A stretch of 64,000 bases of DNA, from contig NZ_JAODLR010000002.1 of assembly GCF_025960875.1 (NCBI RefSeq), positions 1 through 64,000 of the forward strand, in the 5' to 3' direction. The number at the start of each line of letters is the position of its first letter. Position 1 is the stretch's first letter. Below the pieces are notes generated by a model that made no database searches, was not told where the DNA came from, and saw nothing but the letters and a program-made list of their open reading frames with translations. The translations under genes and the position numbers were made by a program. This stretch comes from Crystallibacter permensis (lineage in GTDB: Bacteria > Actinomycetota > Actinomycetes > Actinomycetales > Micrococcaceae). This document shows positions 24,619 through 34,793 of the stretch, piece after piece.

Positions 24619-25626
24619 CTATCTGATCCTCAGGTGGTTGACGCCGGACCAACCGGGATCAAGTTCCGCACCGACCCCGGTCTGTCCCTCTTCCCAGGCC
24701 GCCGCGGCCGCTTCCAAGTCCCAGCCGGCGGAGGTGGTCGAATCCACGTAGAAGTGCAGGATCCGGCGGCCGTCCGTGGTTTCGGCCGCGACCAGCCGGC
24801 CGTTGCCGTTGAGCGCTTCTGCGAGCGCCTGTTCCATCGCCTGCAGCCGGCGCCCAGAGGCCTCGCCCGGAAGTCCGTCGTCGAGGATCTGGGCGTAGTC
24901 GAGCTGCACGGCCACATGCTGGTCGAAATCAGGCCAGAACGCCGGTACCAGCGGAACCTGCACGTAGGCGGTGATGGGGCGGTCCTCGACCGAGCGGCCG
25001 TGCAGCTCTTCCCAGATGGGCTCGCCGTGCCCATCGAACGCGCCGGCGCGCAGTTGCTGCACCACGGCCGGCAGTTCACTCAGCGGGATGTCCCCCGGAT
25101 GCGGCTGCAGCACCGGTTCGATAATGCCGATCCACGCGTTCACGTCCTGCTGGCCGATGGCGTGGTCCAGCATGATGGCCACCGGGACCAGCCGCTTGTC
25201 TTCGGGGAGCCGGCCCAGCTTCGGGTGGTAGACCGAGATGTCCGCCGAGTAGCGGTTGCGCATCAGGCCCACCCGGAAGTCCTCTCCGGCGAAATCCTCG
25301 CCGCCGACCCCCAGCGTCAGGTCCTCGAAGCGCGCGGCCGCCCTGCGGGCATCCGCGTACTCCCAGTGCCGGTCCGGCGCCGGTGCCGCCTTGAGCACGC
25401 GTCGGGCCAGGGCCGCGTGCTCGGGACTGTCGGGGAAGATGACCAGTTCGTGTTCCGCCGCTGCTCCCGGGCCAAGCTCCCAGGCCAGGCCCGGATCGAT
25501 CCAGGCGATCCGCTGGCCCAGCTGCTTGACGTAGTGCTCGGCGTAGCCCTCTGCGCCCTGCGCAATGTGCCGGGCGGCATCCGCTTCCCACCAGGCCCAG
25601 AACTCCCCCACGGCATCCGGCTGCAT
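24619..25626 (-). CDS. Unknown protein, possibly DUF695-like
   Basis: A 335-residue soluble protein with no signal peptide or membrane segment. The first half is rich in Trp/Glu/Ala; the second has a run including RPITAYVQVPLVPAFWP and a C-terminal GRRILHFYVDS. That C-terminal pattern reminds me of DUF695, a domain of unknown function, but the match is not certain. It starts 10 bp after kbl and is followed by the oxidase, so it is very probably cotranscribed with tdh-kbl. No function can be stated. Confidence 0.7.
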   Translation of the reverse strand: MQPDAVGEFWAWWEADAARHIAQGAEGYAEHYVKQLGQRIAWIDPGLAWELGPGAAAEHELVIFPDSPEHAALARRVLKAAPAPDRHWEYADARRAAARFEDLTLGVGGEDFAGEDFRVGLMRNRYSADISVYHPKLGRLPEDKRLVPVAIMLDHAIGQQDVNAWIGIIEPVLQPHPGDIPLSELPAVVQQLRAGAFDGHGEPIWEELHGRSVEDRPITAYVQVPLVPAFWPDFDQHVAVQLDYAQILDDGLPGEASGRRLQAMEQALAEALNGNGRLVAAETTDGRRILHFYVDSTTSAGWDLEAAAAAWEEGQTGVGAELDPGWSGVNHLRIR

Positions 25627-25636
25627 GCTCCCCGGC

Positions 25637-26851
<1,215 letters not shown>

Positions 26852-26861
26852 GCGAAGCTCC

Positions 26862-27908
26862 TTAGATCCTTCTCCAGTCGAGGACAACCTTGCCGCCGGT
26901 GCCGTGGCGGGCGGTTTCGAAGCCCCGTTCCCACTCGGCAGCCGGCAGCACGTCCGTGATGACTCCCGAAATGGCCTCGTGCAGCACCGGGTTCGATTGC
27001 AGCATGGCACTCATCGCGTACCAGGTTTCGAACATTTCCCGCCCGTAGATGCCCTTGAGCGTGAGCATGTGCGTGACCACCTTGCCCCAGTTGATGGCGA
27101 TGTCTTCGGTGGGCAGTCCCAGCAGCGCGATCCGCCCGCCGTGGGTCATGTTGTCGATCATTTCCCGCAGCGCGCTGGCCCGTCCGGACATCTCCAGCCC
27201 GACGTCGAAGCCCTCGGTCAGGCGCAGTTGCTCCTGGGCCTCGGCCATCCGTTCATGGCTGACGTCAATGGTCATGTCCGCGCCCATCCGCTTGGCCAGG
27301 TCCAGCCGGGATGCGGAAATGTCCGTAATGGCGATGTTGCGGGCCCCGGCGTGGCGGGCAACGGCGATCGCCATGAGCCCGATCGGCCCGGCCCCCGTGA
27401 TCAGCACGTCCTCGCCGACCAGCGGGAAGCTCAGGGCGGTGTGGACCGCGTTGCCGAACGGATCGAAAATGGCGCCGAGCTCCGGGGTGATGGACGGATC
27501 GCGGTGCACCCAGACGTTGGTCTCCGGAATCACCACGTACTCGGCGAAGGCCCCGTCCCGCTGGACCCCGACGCTGACGGTCCGGATGCACATCTGGCGC
27601 CGCCCGGCGCGGCAGTTGCGGCAGGTACCGCAGACAATATGCCCCTCGCCGGAGACCAGGTCCCCCATCTGGACGTCCCGGACCAGGCTGCCGGTTTCGA
27701 CCACCTCGCCGTAGAACTCGTGCCCGGGGATCAGCGGCGTGGGAATGTTCTCCTGCGCCCACGGGTCCCACGCCTGGATGTGCAGGTCCGTCCCGCAGAT
27801 TCCGGTGGTCACTACTTTGATCTTGACGTCGCCCTCGCCGGTTCGCGGCTCGGGACGGTCAACGAGCTCGAAGCCGGCCTGTGGCCCGGACTTGAACAGC
27901 GCCTTCAC
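26862..27908 (-). CDS. tdh: L-threonine 3-dehydrogenase
   Basis: A 348-residue zinc-dependent medium-chain dehydrogenase that oxidises L-threonine to 2-amino-3-ketobutyrate with NAD+. Catalytic zinc ligands are in GICGTDLHI and [12 protein letters not shown]; the structural zinc site is [15 protein letters not shown]; the Rossmann segment is [15 protein letters not shown] chose the GTG at 27908 over the GTG at 27914 because GGAAGGAA is correctly spaced and the protein then begins MKALF, as in the family. It is the first gene of the operon; a perfect palindrome lies about 65 bp upstream. Confidence 0.94.
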   Translation of the reverse strand: MKALFKSGPQAGFELVDRPEPRTGEGDVKIKVVTTGICGTDLHIQAWDPWAQENIPTPLIPGHEFYGEVVETGSLVRDVQMGDLVSGEGHIVCGTCRNCRAGRRQMCIRTVSVGVQRDGAFAEYVVIPETNVWVHRDPSITPELGAIFDPFGNAVHTALSFPLVGEDVLITGAGPIGLMAIAVARHAGARNIAITDISASRLDLAKRMGADMTIDVSHERMAEAQEQLRLTEGFDVGLEMSGRASALREMIDNMTHGGRIALLGLPTEDIAINWGKVVTHMLTLKGIYGREMFETWYAMSAMLQSNPVLHEAISGVITDVLPAAEWERGFETARHGTGGKVVLDWRRI

Positions 27909-27971
27909 TGACACTTCCTTCCGATTCGGATTGCCGCGGCCCGTGGGCGGACCGGGATCGCCGGCCGCCTA

Positions 27972-27987
27972 CGTGACCGCGGTCACG
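27972..27987. promoter_or_regulatory. Perfect 16-bp palindrome, putative operator
   Basis: CGTGACCGCGGTCACG is a perfect palindrome in the divergent region between tdh and the P450 gene, 64 bases upstream of the chosen tdh start. Its size and symmetry fit a dimeric repressor site. No regulator gene lies next to tdh, so its owner is unknown. Confidence 0.5.
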
Positions 27988-28061
27988 CAATGGAACCACT
28001 CTACTTAAGCGGTAGGACAGTTGGGACATTGAATCCGGTCGCGGCGTTGAACGGCGGCAAG

Positions 28062-28094
28062 CTAACGACGGCGGGTGGCGGCCGACGTCGTTAG
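28062..28094. repeat. Hairpin carrying the ACGACGGCGG motif
   Basis: CTAACGACG at 28062-28070 pairs perfectly with CGTCGTTAG at 28086-28094 around a 15-base loop. It lies in the divergent tdh/P450 gap, where a terminator is not expected. It contains one copy of the recurrent decamer. Confidence 0.5.
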
Positions 28095-28179
28095 TTATCA
28101 ACATGGGGCGGTTGCCGCTAGTGATCGGGGCGTTTGGACGATAACTTGTCAGCAGGACTGCAGAGAAAGTGAGGCCGAT

Positions 28180-29388
28180 GTGACCGAAGTGCTGGCGTAC
28201 CCGGGTGTCCAGGTGCTGGGCGATGATCCGTATTCGGACGGGAACCTGGCGGATCCGTATCCACTGTTCGAGCGGATGCGTGCGGCCGGGCCGGCGGTTT
28301 ACCTGCAGAAGTACAACGTGCTGGCGTTCGCCCGCTACGAGGAATGCCGGGATATCCTGGCGGACCACCAGACGTTCGTCAACGGTGCCGGTGTGGGGCC
28401 GAAGAACCTGCACAAGGAGCCGTCCTGGAAACCACAGGGCATCCTGGATTCGGACCCGCCGGTCCACACGCAGCTGCGCAAGGCTATGGCCTCGGTCATC
28501 TCGCCCAAGGGCACGCGTGTGTTGCGCGCCGGGTTCGAGGACTTCGCCGCGCAGCTGTTGCCGCAACTGCTGGAGCGCGGGGAGATCGACGGCATCCTAG
28601 ACCTGGCGCAGGTCTATCCCCTCCGGGTGTTCGGCGATGCGGTGGGCATTCCGCGCGAAGGCCGGGCGGAAAACCTGATCAGCCAGGGTGCCATGAGTTT
28701 CAGCTACTTCGGCCCGGAGGACGAACGCCAGCAGCACTTCATCTCCCAGGGTGCCGGCACCTTCGAATGGGTCATGGACCACACGGCCCGCGCCAAGCTG
28801 GCACCCGGTGGCCTCGGCGCGCAGCTATGGGACCGCGCTCATGCCGGGGACATCAGTGCGGAGGCGGCGCCGCTGCTGGTCCGGGCGCTGCTCTCCGCGG
28901 GGCTGGATACCACCGTGATCGGTCTCGGCAACGCACTGAAGCTCCTGGCCGAGCACCCGGACGAGTGGGCCAAGCTCCGGCAGAATCCGCGGCTGGTGAA
29001 GTTCGCCATCGACGAGGTGCTCCGGTTCGATTCGCCGTTCCAGTCCTTCTTCCGCACCACCGGCGCCGACACGGTATTCCGCGGCATTCCGATTCCGGCC
29101 GGCACGAAGATTGTGCTTTTCCTCGGATCCGCCAACCGGGATACGGCGCAGTTCGGGCCGGACGCCGGCGAGTTCCGGATCGAGCGCGATGCGGCCAGCA
29201 TGATCGCCTTCGGCAACGGCATCCACCGTTGCGTCGGCCAACCCATCACGCGGCTGGAAATGGAAGTGGTGCTCGGCTGGCTCGCCGAGCACGTGGAGCG
29301 CCTTGAGCTGGCCGGCGAGCCCGTGCCGTACCTGCACAACACGCTCAAGGGCTGGGACTCCCTCCCGCTGCGGCTCGTCCAGGCATGA
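28180..29388 (+). CDS. Cytochrome P450
   Basis: A 402-residue soluble bacterial P450. The I-helix oxygen-binding motif is AGLDTT (about 240-245), ExxR is EVLR (279-282), and the heme loop is AFGNGIHRCVG with the thiolate Cys at about 351. The B-C region (GVGPKNLHKEPSWKP, then ILDSDPPVHTQLR) reminds me of CYP199-like enzymes acting on methoxylated or alkyl aromatic acids, but this is only resemblance. No ferredoxin or reductase gene is adjacent. The GTG at 28180 is preceded by GTGAGG; an upstream ATG at 28075 would add 35 residues foreign to the family. Confidence 0.92.
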   Translation: MTEVLAYPGVQVLGDDPYSDGNLADPYPLFERMRAAGPAVYLQKYNVLAFARYEECRDILADHQTFVNGAGVGPKNLHKEPSWKPQGILDSDPPVHTQLRKAMASVISPKGTRVLRAGFEDFAAQLLPQLLERGEIDGILDLAQVYPLRVFGDAVGIPREGRAENLISQGAMSFSYFGPEDERQQHFISQGAGTFEWVMDHTARAKLAPGGLGAQLWDRAHAGDISAEAAPLLVRALLSAGLDTTVIGLGNALKLLAEHPDEWAKLRQNPRLVKFAIDEVLRFDSPFQSFFRTTGADTVFRGIPIPAGTKIVLFLGSANRDTAQFGPDAGEFRIERDAASMIAFGNGIHRCVGQPITRLEMEVVLGWLAEHVERLELAGEPVPYLHNTLKGWDSLPLRLVQA

Positions 29389-29550
29389 GCGGACGCTACG
29401 GGCGGGACTGGCTTCACCATGGCGCTGCAGGCAGAGAACGACGGCGGAGTGCGGCTTGCGCCGTTGGATAGACTGTGAGGCACGCCACCTAATCTTCTTG
29501 AGCTGTCCTGAACCCTGAATCCCCGGTGGCCGAACTTAACGAGTGGAGCA

Positions 29551-30900
29551 ATGGTGCATTCCCACGTCCGATCGACCGCAGGGCCCGTCCAGCAACAGGC
29601 CTACGCTGCCCACGAACTCCTCGACGATGCGGTCCGCAGGATGCCCCGCGCCGGCACCGCCACGCTGTCCGGCCTGCGGCAGGTAGTGCGCGAATCCTGG
29701 GAACGCTCCATGACGATGGTCCCGGACCCGGAAGACGCGCTGGCACGGGTGGACCTGGTGGACGAGGATCTGGAGGAGTACCGGCTGAGCCACCCGCTGG
29801 CGGCGATCATGCCCGTCATCCACCGCCTCCTGGTGTTGCCCAGCCATGACACGGGAATGCTGGTAGCGGTCGGCGACGAGAACGGCCGGCTGCTCTGGGT
29901 GGACGGGGATGCCAGGCTGAAGCGCCAGGCCGAGAAAATGACCTTCATCGCCGGCGCGGACTGGTCCGAAGGAACCGTGGGCACCAGCGCCCCGGGCACC
30001 GCACTGGCGCTGGGCCGCGGGGTGCAGATCTCCGGGGCCGAGCACTTCAGCCGCATTGTCCACCCGTGGAGCTGCACGGCCGTCCCGGTCCGCGATCCTG
30101 ATTCGGGCGCCGTGCTCGGCGTCGTGGACATCACCGGCCGCGAGGAGGCTGTCGCGCCGCACACGCTCTCCCTGGTCCAGGCCACGGTCGCCGCGGCAGA
30201 GGCACAGCTGCGCATCGAACGCCTGCAGCGCGGGCAGGCACATCCCACAGCCACAGCCAAGCCGCTGCGCAAGGCTCAGGCCCCGGGACGGACCTCGCGG
30301 CCCCGGCTCTACAGCAACACGCTTTCCATCACCGGCCGGGAACAGGGCCAGCTAAGCCTGGAGGGCATCACGCTGGACCTGTCCCTGCGCCACACGGAGA
30401 TCCTCACGCTGCTCGCCCTGCATCCGCGCGGTTTGACCGCCGACGCACTCGCCGACCTGCTCTATGCGGATGCCCAGAGCACCACCCTGCGGGCCGAAAT
30501 GGTCCGGCTGCGCAAACTCATCGGCTCGGCCAACCCGAACGCGGTTCCGCAGTCCCGGCCGTACCGGCTGCCGCAGGAGCTGATCCTCGATGCCCGCCAG
30601 GTCCTCAACTACCTGCAGCGCGGTGCCCACCGCCTGGCCCTGAACATTTACCAAGGTGCCTTGCTGCCCAATTCGGAGGCCCCCGGCATCGTGCGCTTCC
30701 GCGAGGAGGTCAGTGCGAACCTCCGCGAGGCCGTGCTCAGCGATGCCTCCGCGGAAACGCTGCTGCGTTACCTGCAACTGCCGGAAGCAGAGTACGACGC
30801 CGAGGCCTGGCTCAGTGCCCTGCGCGTGCTGCCGGCGCGCTCGCCGAGGCGCACCGCCGTCGTCGCCCATCTTGAACGGCTCGAGGCCGAACTGCGCTGA
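29551..30900 (+). CDS. AcoR-like GAF-domain transcriptional regulator
   Basis: A 449-residue regulator. The N-terminal segment with RQVVRESWERSM and a GAF-like sensor domain (about 85-220, including WVDGDARLKRQAEKM and SEGTVGTSAPGTALALG) resembles AcoR sensors. There is no sigma54 AAA domain; the C-terminal region (about 265-360, LRHTEILTLLALHPRGLTADALADLLY) looks like an OmpR/BTAD-type winged helix. Such proteins are commonly found beside acetaldehyde dehydrogenase genes, as here, so control of the ALDH-DUF779 pair is likely (inference). GGAG precedes the ATG. The MFS gene follows by 19 bp. Confidence 0.82.
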   Translation: MVHSHVRSTAGPVQQQAYAAHELLDDAVRRMPRAGTATLSGLRQVVRESWERSMTMVPDPEDALARVDLVDEDLEEYRLSHPLAAIMPVIHRLLVLPSHDTGMLVAVGDENGRLLWVDGDARLKRQAEKMTFIAGADWSEGTVGTSAPGTALALGRGVQISGAEHFSRIVHPWSCTAVPVRDPDSGAVLGVVDITGREEAVAPHTLSLVQATVAAAEAQLRIERLQRGQAHPTATAKPLRKAQAPGRTSRPRLYSNTLSITGREQGQLSLEGITLDLSLRHTEILTLLALHPRGLTADALADLLYADAQSTTLRAEMVRLRKLIGSANPNAVPQSRPYRLPQELILDARQVLNYLQRGAHRLALNIYQGALLPNSEAPGIVRFREEVSANLREAVLSDASAETLLRYLQLPEAEYDAEAWLSALRVLPARSPRRTAVVAHLERLEAELR

Positions 30901-30919
30901 GCCGTGGTAAGTTCCAGCG

Positions 30920-32449
30920 GTGGATAACGTCAGCCGCCCCTGGCCCGCGCTCTGGTCACTGGTCATCGGGTTCTTCATGATCCTGGTGGACACCACGATT
31001 GTCTCGGTGGCCAACCCTGCGATCATGTGCGGCCTGCAGACCGACATCAACTCGGTCATCTGGGTGACCAGTGCCTACCTGCTGGCCTATGCCGTTCCGC
31101 TGCTGATCACCGGCCGGCTCGGCGACCGCTTTGGGCCGAAGAACCTGTACTTGACCGGGCTCGTCCTATTCACGTCGGCGTCGGCCTGGTGCGGTTTCGC
31201 CAACGACATCCAGATGCTGATCCTGGCACGCGTCTTCCAAGGGGTCGGAGCCTCCATGATGACGCCGCAGACCATGGCCGTCATCACGCGGATCTTCCCG
31301 CCGGACCGGCGCGGAGCCGCGATGGGAATGTGGGGCGCGGTGGCCGGACTGGCCGCGCTGACTGGTCCCATCCTCGGCGGATTGCTGGTGGACTCGCTGG
31401 GCTGGGAGTGGATTTTCTTCGTCAACATCCCGGTGGGTCTGCTGGGCTTCCTGATGGCTTGGCGCTTTGTCCCTGCCCTGCCCACGCATACGCACACCTT
31501 TGATCTCGCCGGCGTGCTGCTCAGCGCCGCCGGAATGTTCCTGCTCGTCTTCGGCATCCAGCAAGGCGAAACCTACCACTGGTCAACGATCGCCGGGCCG
31601 ATCACCGTCTGGAGCCTCATCCTCGCCGGGATCCTCTTCCTGGCCGGGTTCGTCGTGTGGCAGTCCCGGAACCGGAAGGAACCGCTGCTGCCCCTGAAGA
31701 TTTTCCGGGACCGCAATTTCTCGTTGGCCAACGGCGGCATCACCACGGTCGGTTTCGCCGTCACCTGCATGTCCCTGCCGTTGATCTTCTTCTTCCAAAG
31801 CGTCCGCGGCCTCACCCCCACCCAGTCGGCGCTCATGCTCGCGCCCACCGCCATCATCTCCGCCGCGCTGGCGCCGCTGGTCGGCCAAACCATCGACAGG
31901 GTCAATCCAAAGTACTTCGCAACAGCGGGGCTGGTGTTCATGGCCAGCGGCCTTATCTGGTACGCCCTGCTCATGACACCGACGACGGCGGTGGGCCTGC
32001 TCCTGCTGCCCGCCGCGGTGCTGGGACTGGCCAACGCCTGCGTGTGGGGCCCCATGTCCACCACCGCCACCAGGAACCTGCGGCCGGCCGACGCCGGGGC
32101 CGGTTCCGGCGTTTACAACACCACCCGCCAAATCGGCGCGGTACTGGGCAGCGCCTCCATCGCGGCCCTGATGCAGGCCCGGCTCGCCGAGGAACTGCCG
32201 CGCGGTGCCACTGTTTCCGGCGCCCAGGCCGAGGCCGGCGCAGCGGTCCTGCCGGACTTCCTGCATGCAGGTTTTTCGACGGCGATGGCCCAGTCCCTCC
32301 TGCTGCCGGCGGCGGTGGCGCTGGCCGGTGCCGTAGTGACGCTCTTCTTCGCCCGGCCGCAGCCTGTCGCCGGCTGGGGAGAACCGGCAGCGGGAACGCC
32401 CGGTTCGGCGGCGGGACACCCGGCCGGGACCCCGCGCCGGCCGGAGTAA
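30920..32449 (+). CDS. MFS exporter, DHA2 (EmrB/QacA) family
   Basis: A 509-residue membrane protein with about 14 helices, typical of the DHA2 drug:H+ antiporters. Motif A is GRLGDRFGPKN between helices 2 and 3; motif D1-like LVDTTIVSVANPAI lies in helix 1, and motif C-like GPILGGLLVDSLGWEWIF in helix 5. The substrate is unknown. The GTG at 30920 is 19 bp after the GAF regulator stop, so they are likely cotranscribed. The C-terminal tail is a Pro/Gly/Ala-rich extension. Confidence 0.88.
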   Translation: MDNVSRPWPALWSLVIGFFMILVDTTIVSVANPAIMCGLQTDINSVIWVTSAYLLAYAVPLLITGRLGDRFGPKNLYLTGLVLFTSASAWCGFANDIQMLILARVFQGVGASMMTPQTMAVITRIFPPDRRGAAMGMWGAVAGLAALTGPILGGLLVDSLGWEWIFFVNIPVGLLGFLMAWRFVPALPTHTHTFDLAGVLLSAAGMFLLVFGIQQGETYHWSTIAGPITVWSLILAGILFLAGFVVWQSRNRKEPLLPLKIFRDRNFSLANGGITTVGFAVTCMSLPLIFFFQSVRGLTPTQSALMLAPTAIISAALAPLVGQTIDRVNPKYFATAGLVFMASGLIWYALLMTPTTAVGLLLLPAAVLGLANACVWGPMSTTATRNLRPADAGAGSGVYNTTRQIGAVLGSASIAALMQARLAEELPRGATVSGAQAEAGAAVLPDFLHAGFSTAMAQSLLLPAAVALAGAVVTLFFARPQPVAGWGEPAAGTPGSAAGHPAGTPRRPE

Positions 32450-32501
32450 CGGGCTCCCAGCGTCGTGGCAGCCCGCACCGCCAGTTACCGGCCGATCCAC
32501 C

Positions 32502-32526
32502 GTGCAACCTTGGTGCAACGTTGCGC
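32502..32526. promoter_or_regulatory. Putative regulator site upstream of aldehyde dehydrogenase
   Basis: GTGCAAC occurs twice, at 32502-32508 and 32513-32519, exactly 11 bp apart (one helical turn). The second is followed at once by GTTGCGC, making an imperfect palindrome. TAGGCT at 32531-32536 is a possible -10 element, so the site would overlap the -35 region. It could be bound by the GAF regulator (inference). Confidence 0.4.
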
Positions 32527-32594
32527 CGCCTAGGCTGTGGATCATGAGCGGGAGTCGACGATGACGCGCTCAAACCACGCTGAAGGAGTTAGCA

Positions 32595-34118
<1,524 letters not shown>

Positions 34119-34120
34119 AC

Positions 34121-34522
34121 ATGGCCGACCTCGTCAATCTCGACGCTGCGGTAGCGATACCCGGGGAAGACTTCTCCCGGGTAGCGCTGACACCGGCCGC
34201 GGTGGAACTGCTGCAGAAGCTGTGGGGAATCCACGGGCCGCTCATGTTCCACCAGTCAGGCGGCTGCTGCGACGGCTCCTCGCCCATGTGCTATCCGGCC
34301 GGCGAGTTCATCACCGCCGAAGCGGATGTGCTGATGGGGGTCTTCGAGTTGCCCGAGTGCGGTTCGATCGACTTCTGGATGTCGCGGGAACAGTTCGCCT
34401 ACTGGCAGCACACCCATCTGACGGTAGATGTGGTCGCCGGCCGCGGCAGCGGCTTCTCGGTGGAGGCTCCGGAAGGCAAACGGTTCCTGATCCGGTCTGC
34501 CCTGATCGACGCCGCGAACTGA
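34121..34522 (+). CDS. DUF779-domain protein
   Basis: A 133-residue protein matching DUF779, a small family of unknown function nearly always encoded beside acetaldehyde dehydrogenases. A cysteine-rich motif, QSGGCCDGSSPMC (about 45-57), could bind a metal or be redox-active. The gene starts two bases after the ALDH stop, so the two are translationally linked. A role in maturing, protecting or regulating the dehydrogenase is possible but unproven. Confidence 0.88.
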   Translation: MADLVNLDAAVAIPGEDFSRVALTPAAVELLQKLWGIHGPLMFHQSGGCCDGSSPMCYPAGEFITAEADVLMGVFELPECGSIDFWMSREQFAYWQHTHLTVDVVAGRGSGFSVEAPEGKRFLIRSALIDAAN

Positions 34523-34546
34523 GTTATTAACGGATTTACGGGCCGG

Positions 34547-34578
34547 ACGGCGGCCGCGCCTCGCGGCGCGGCCGCCGT
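34547..34578 (+). terminator. Strong GC-rich hairpin terminator
   Basis: ACGGCGGCCGCGCC pairs perfectly with GGCGCGGCCGCCGT (14 bp, extendable) around a TCGC loop, 24 bases after the DUF779 stop. No T-tract follows, as is usual in this GC range. The rest of the gap to 34793 shows no further gene and no clear promoter. Confidence 0.8.
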
Positions 34579-34793
34579 TCGGGCGCCTCCTGAACGGGGC
34601 TTTTCCGACTTTCAGCGAAGGTCTTTCCACCGGTCGGTTTTGGTGCTTCCATGATAGTGGGGGTAGCGGAAACCTACCTGGCAACGGAGCATGCTGTGGA
34701 CGGCAAGTTGCGCGTGATTGTTCATTCGGCCTACTTGATCCGGCTCCCAGGGGATAGACGTTTCACAGCCCGGGCGTACGGAATGGCCCTGTC

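Noticed and set aside
34580-34793. Small gene or RNA in the gap before the debranching enzyme
   Set aside because: Short frames on both strands lack ribosome sites and recognisable products, and no structured RNA is evident.
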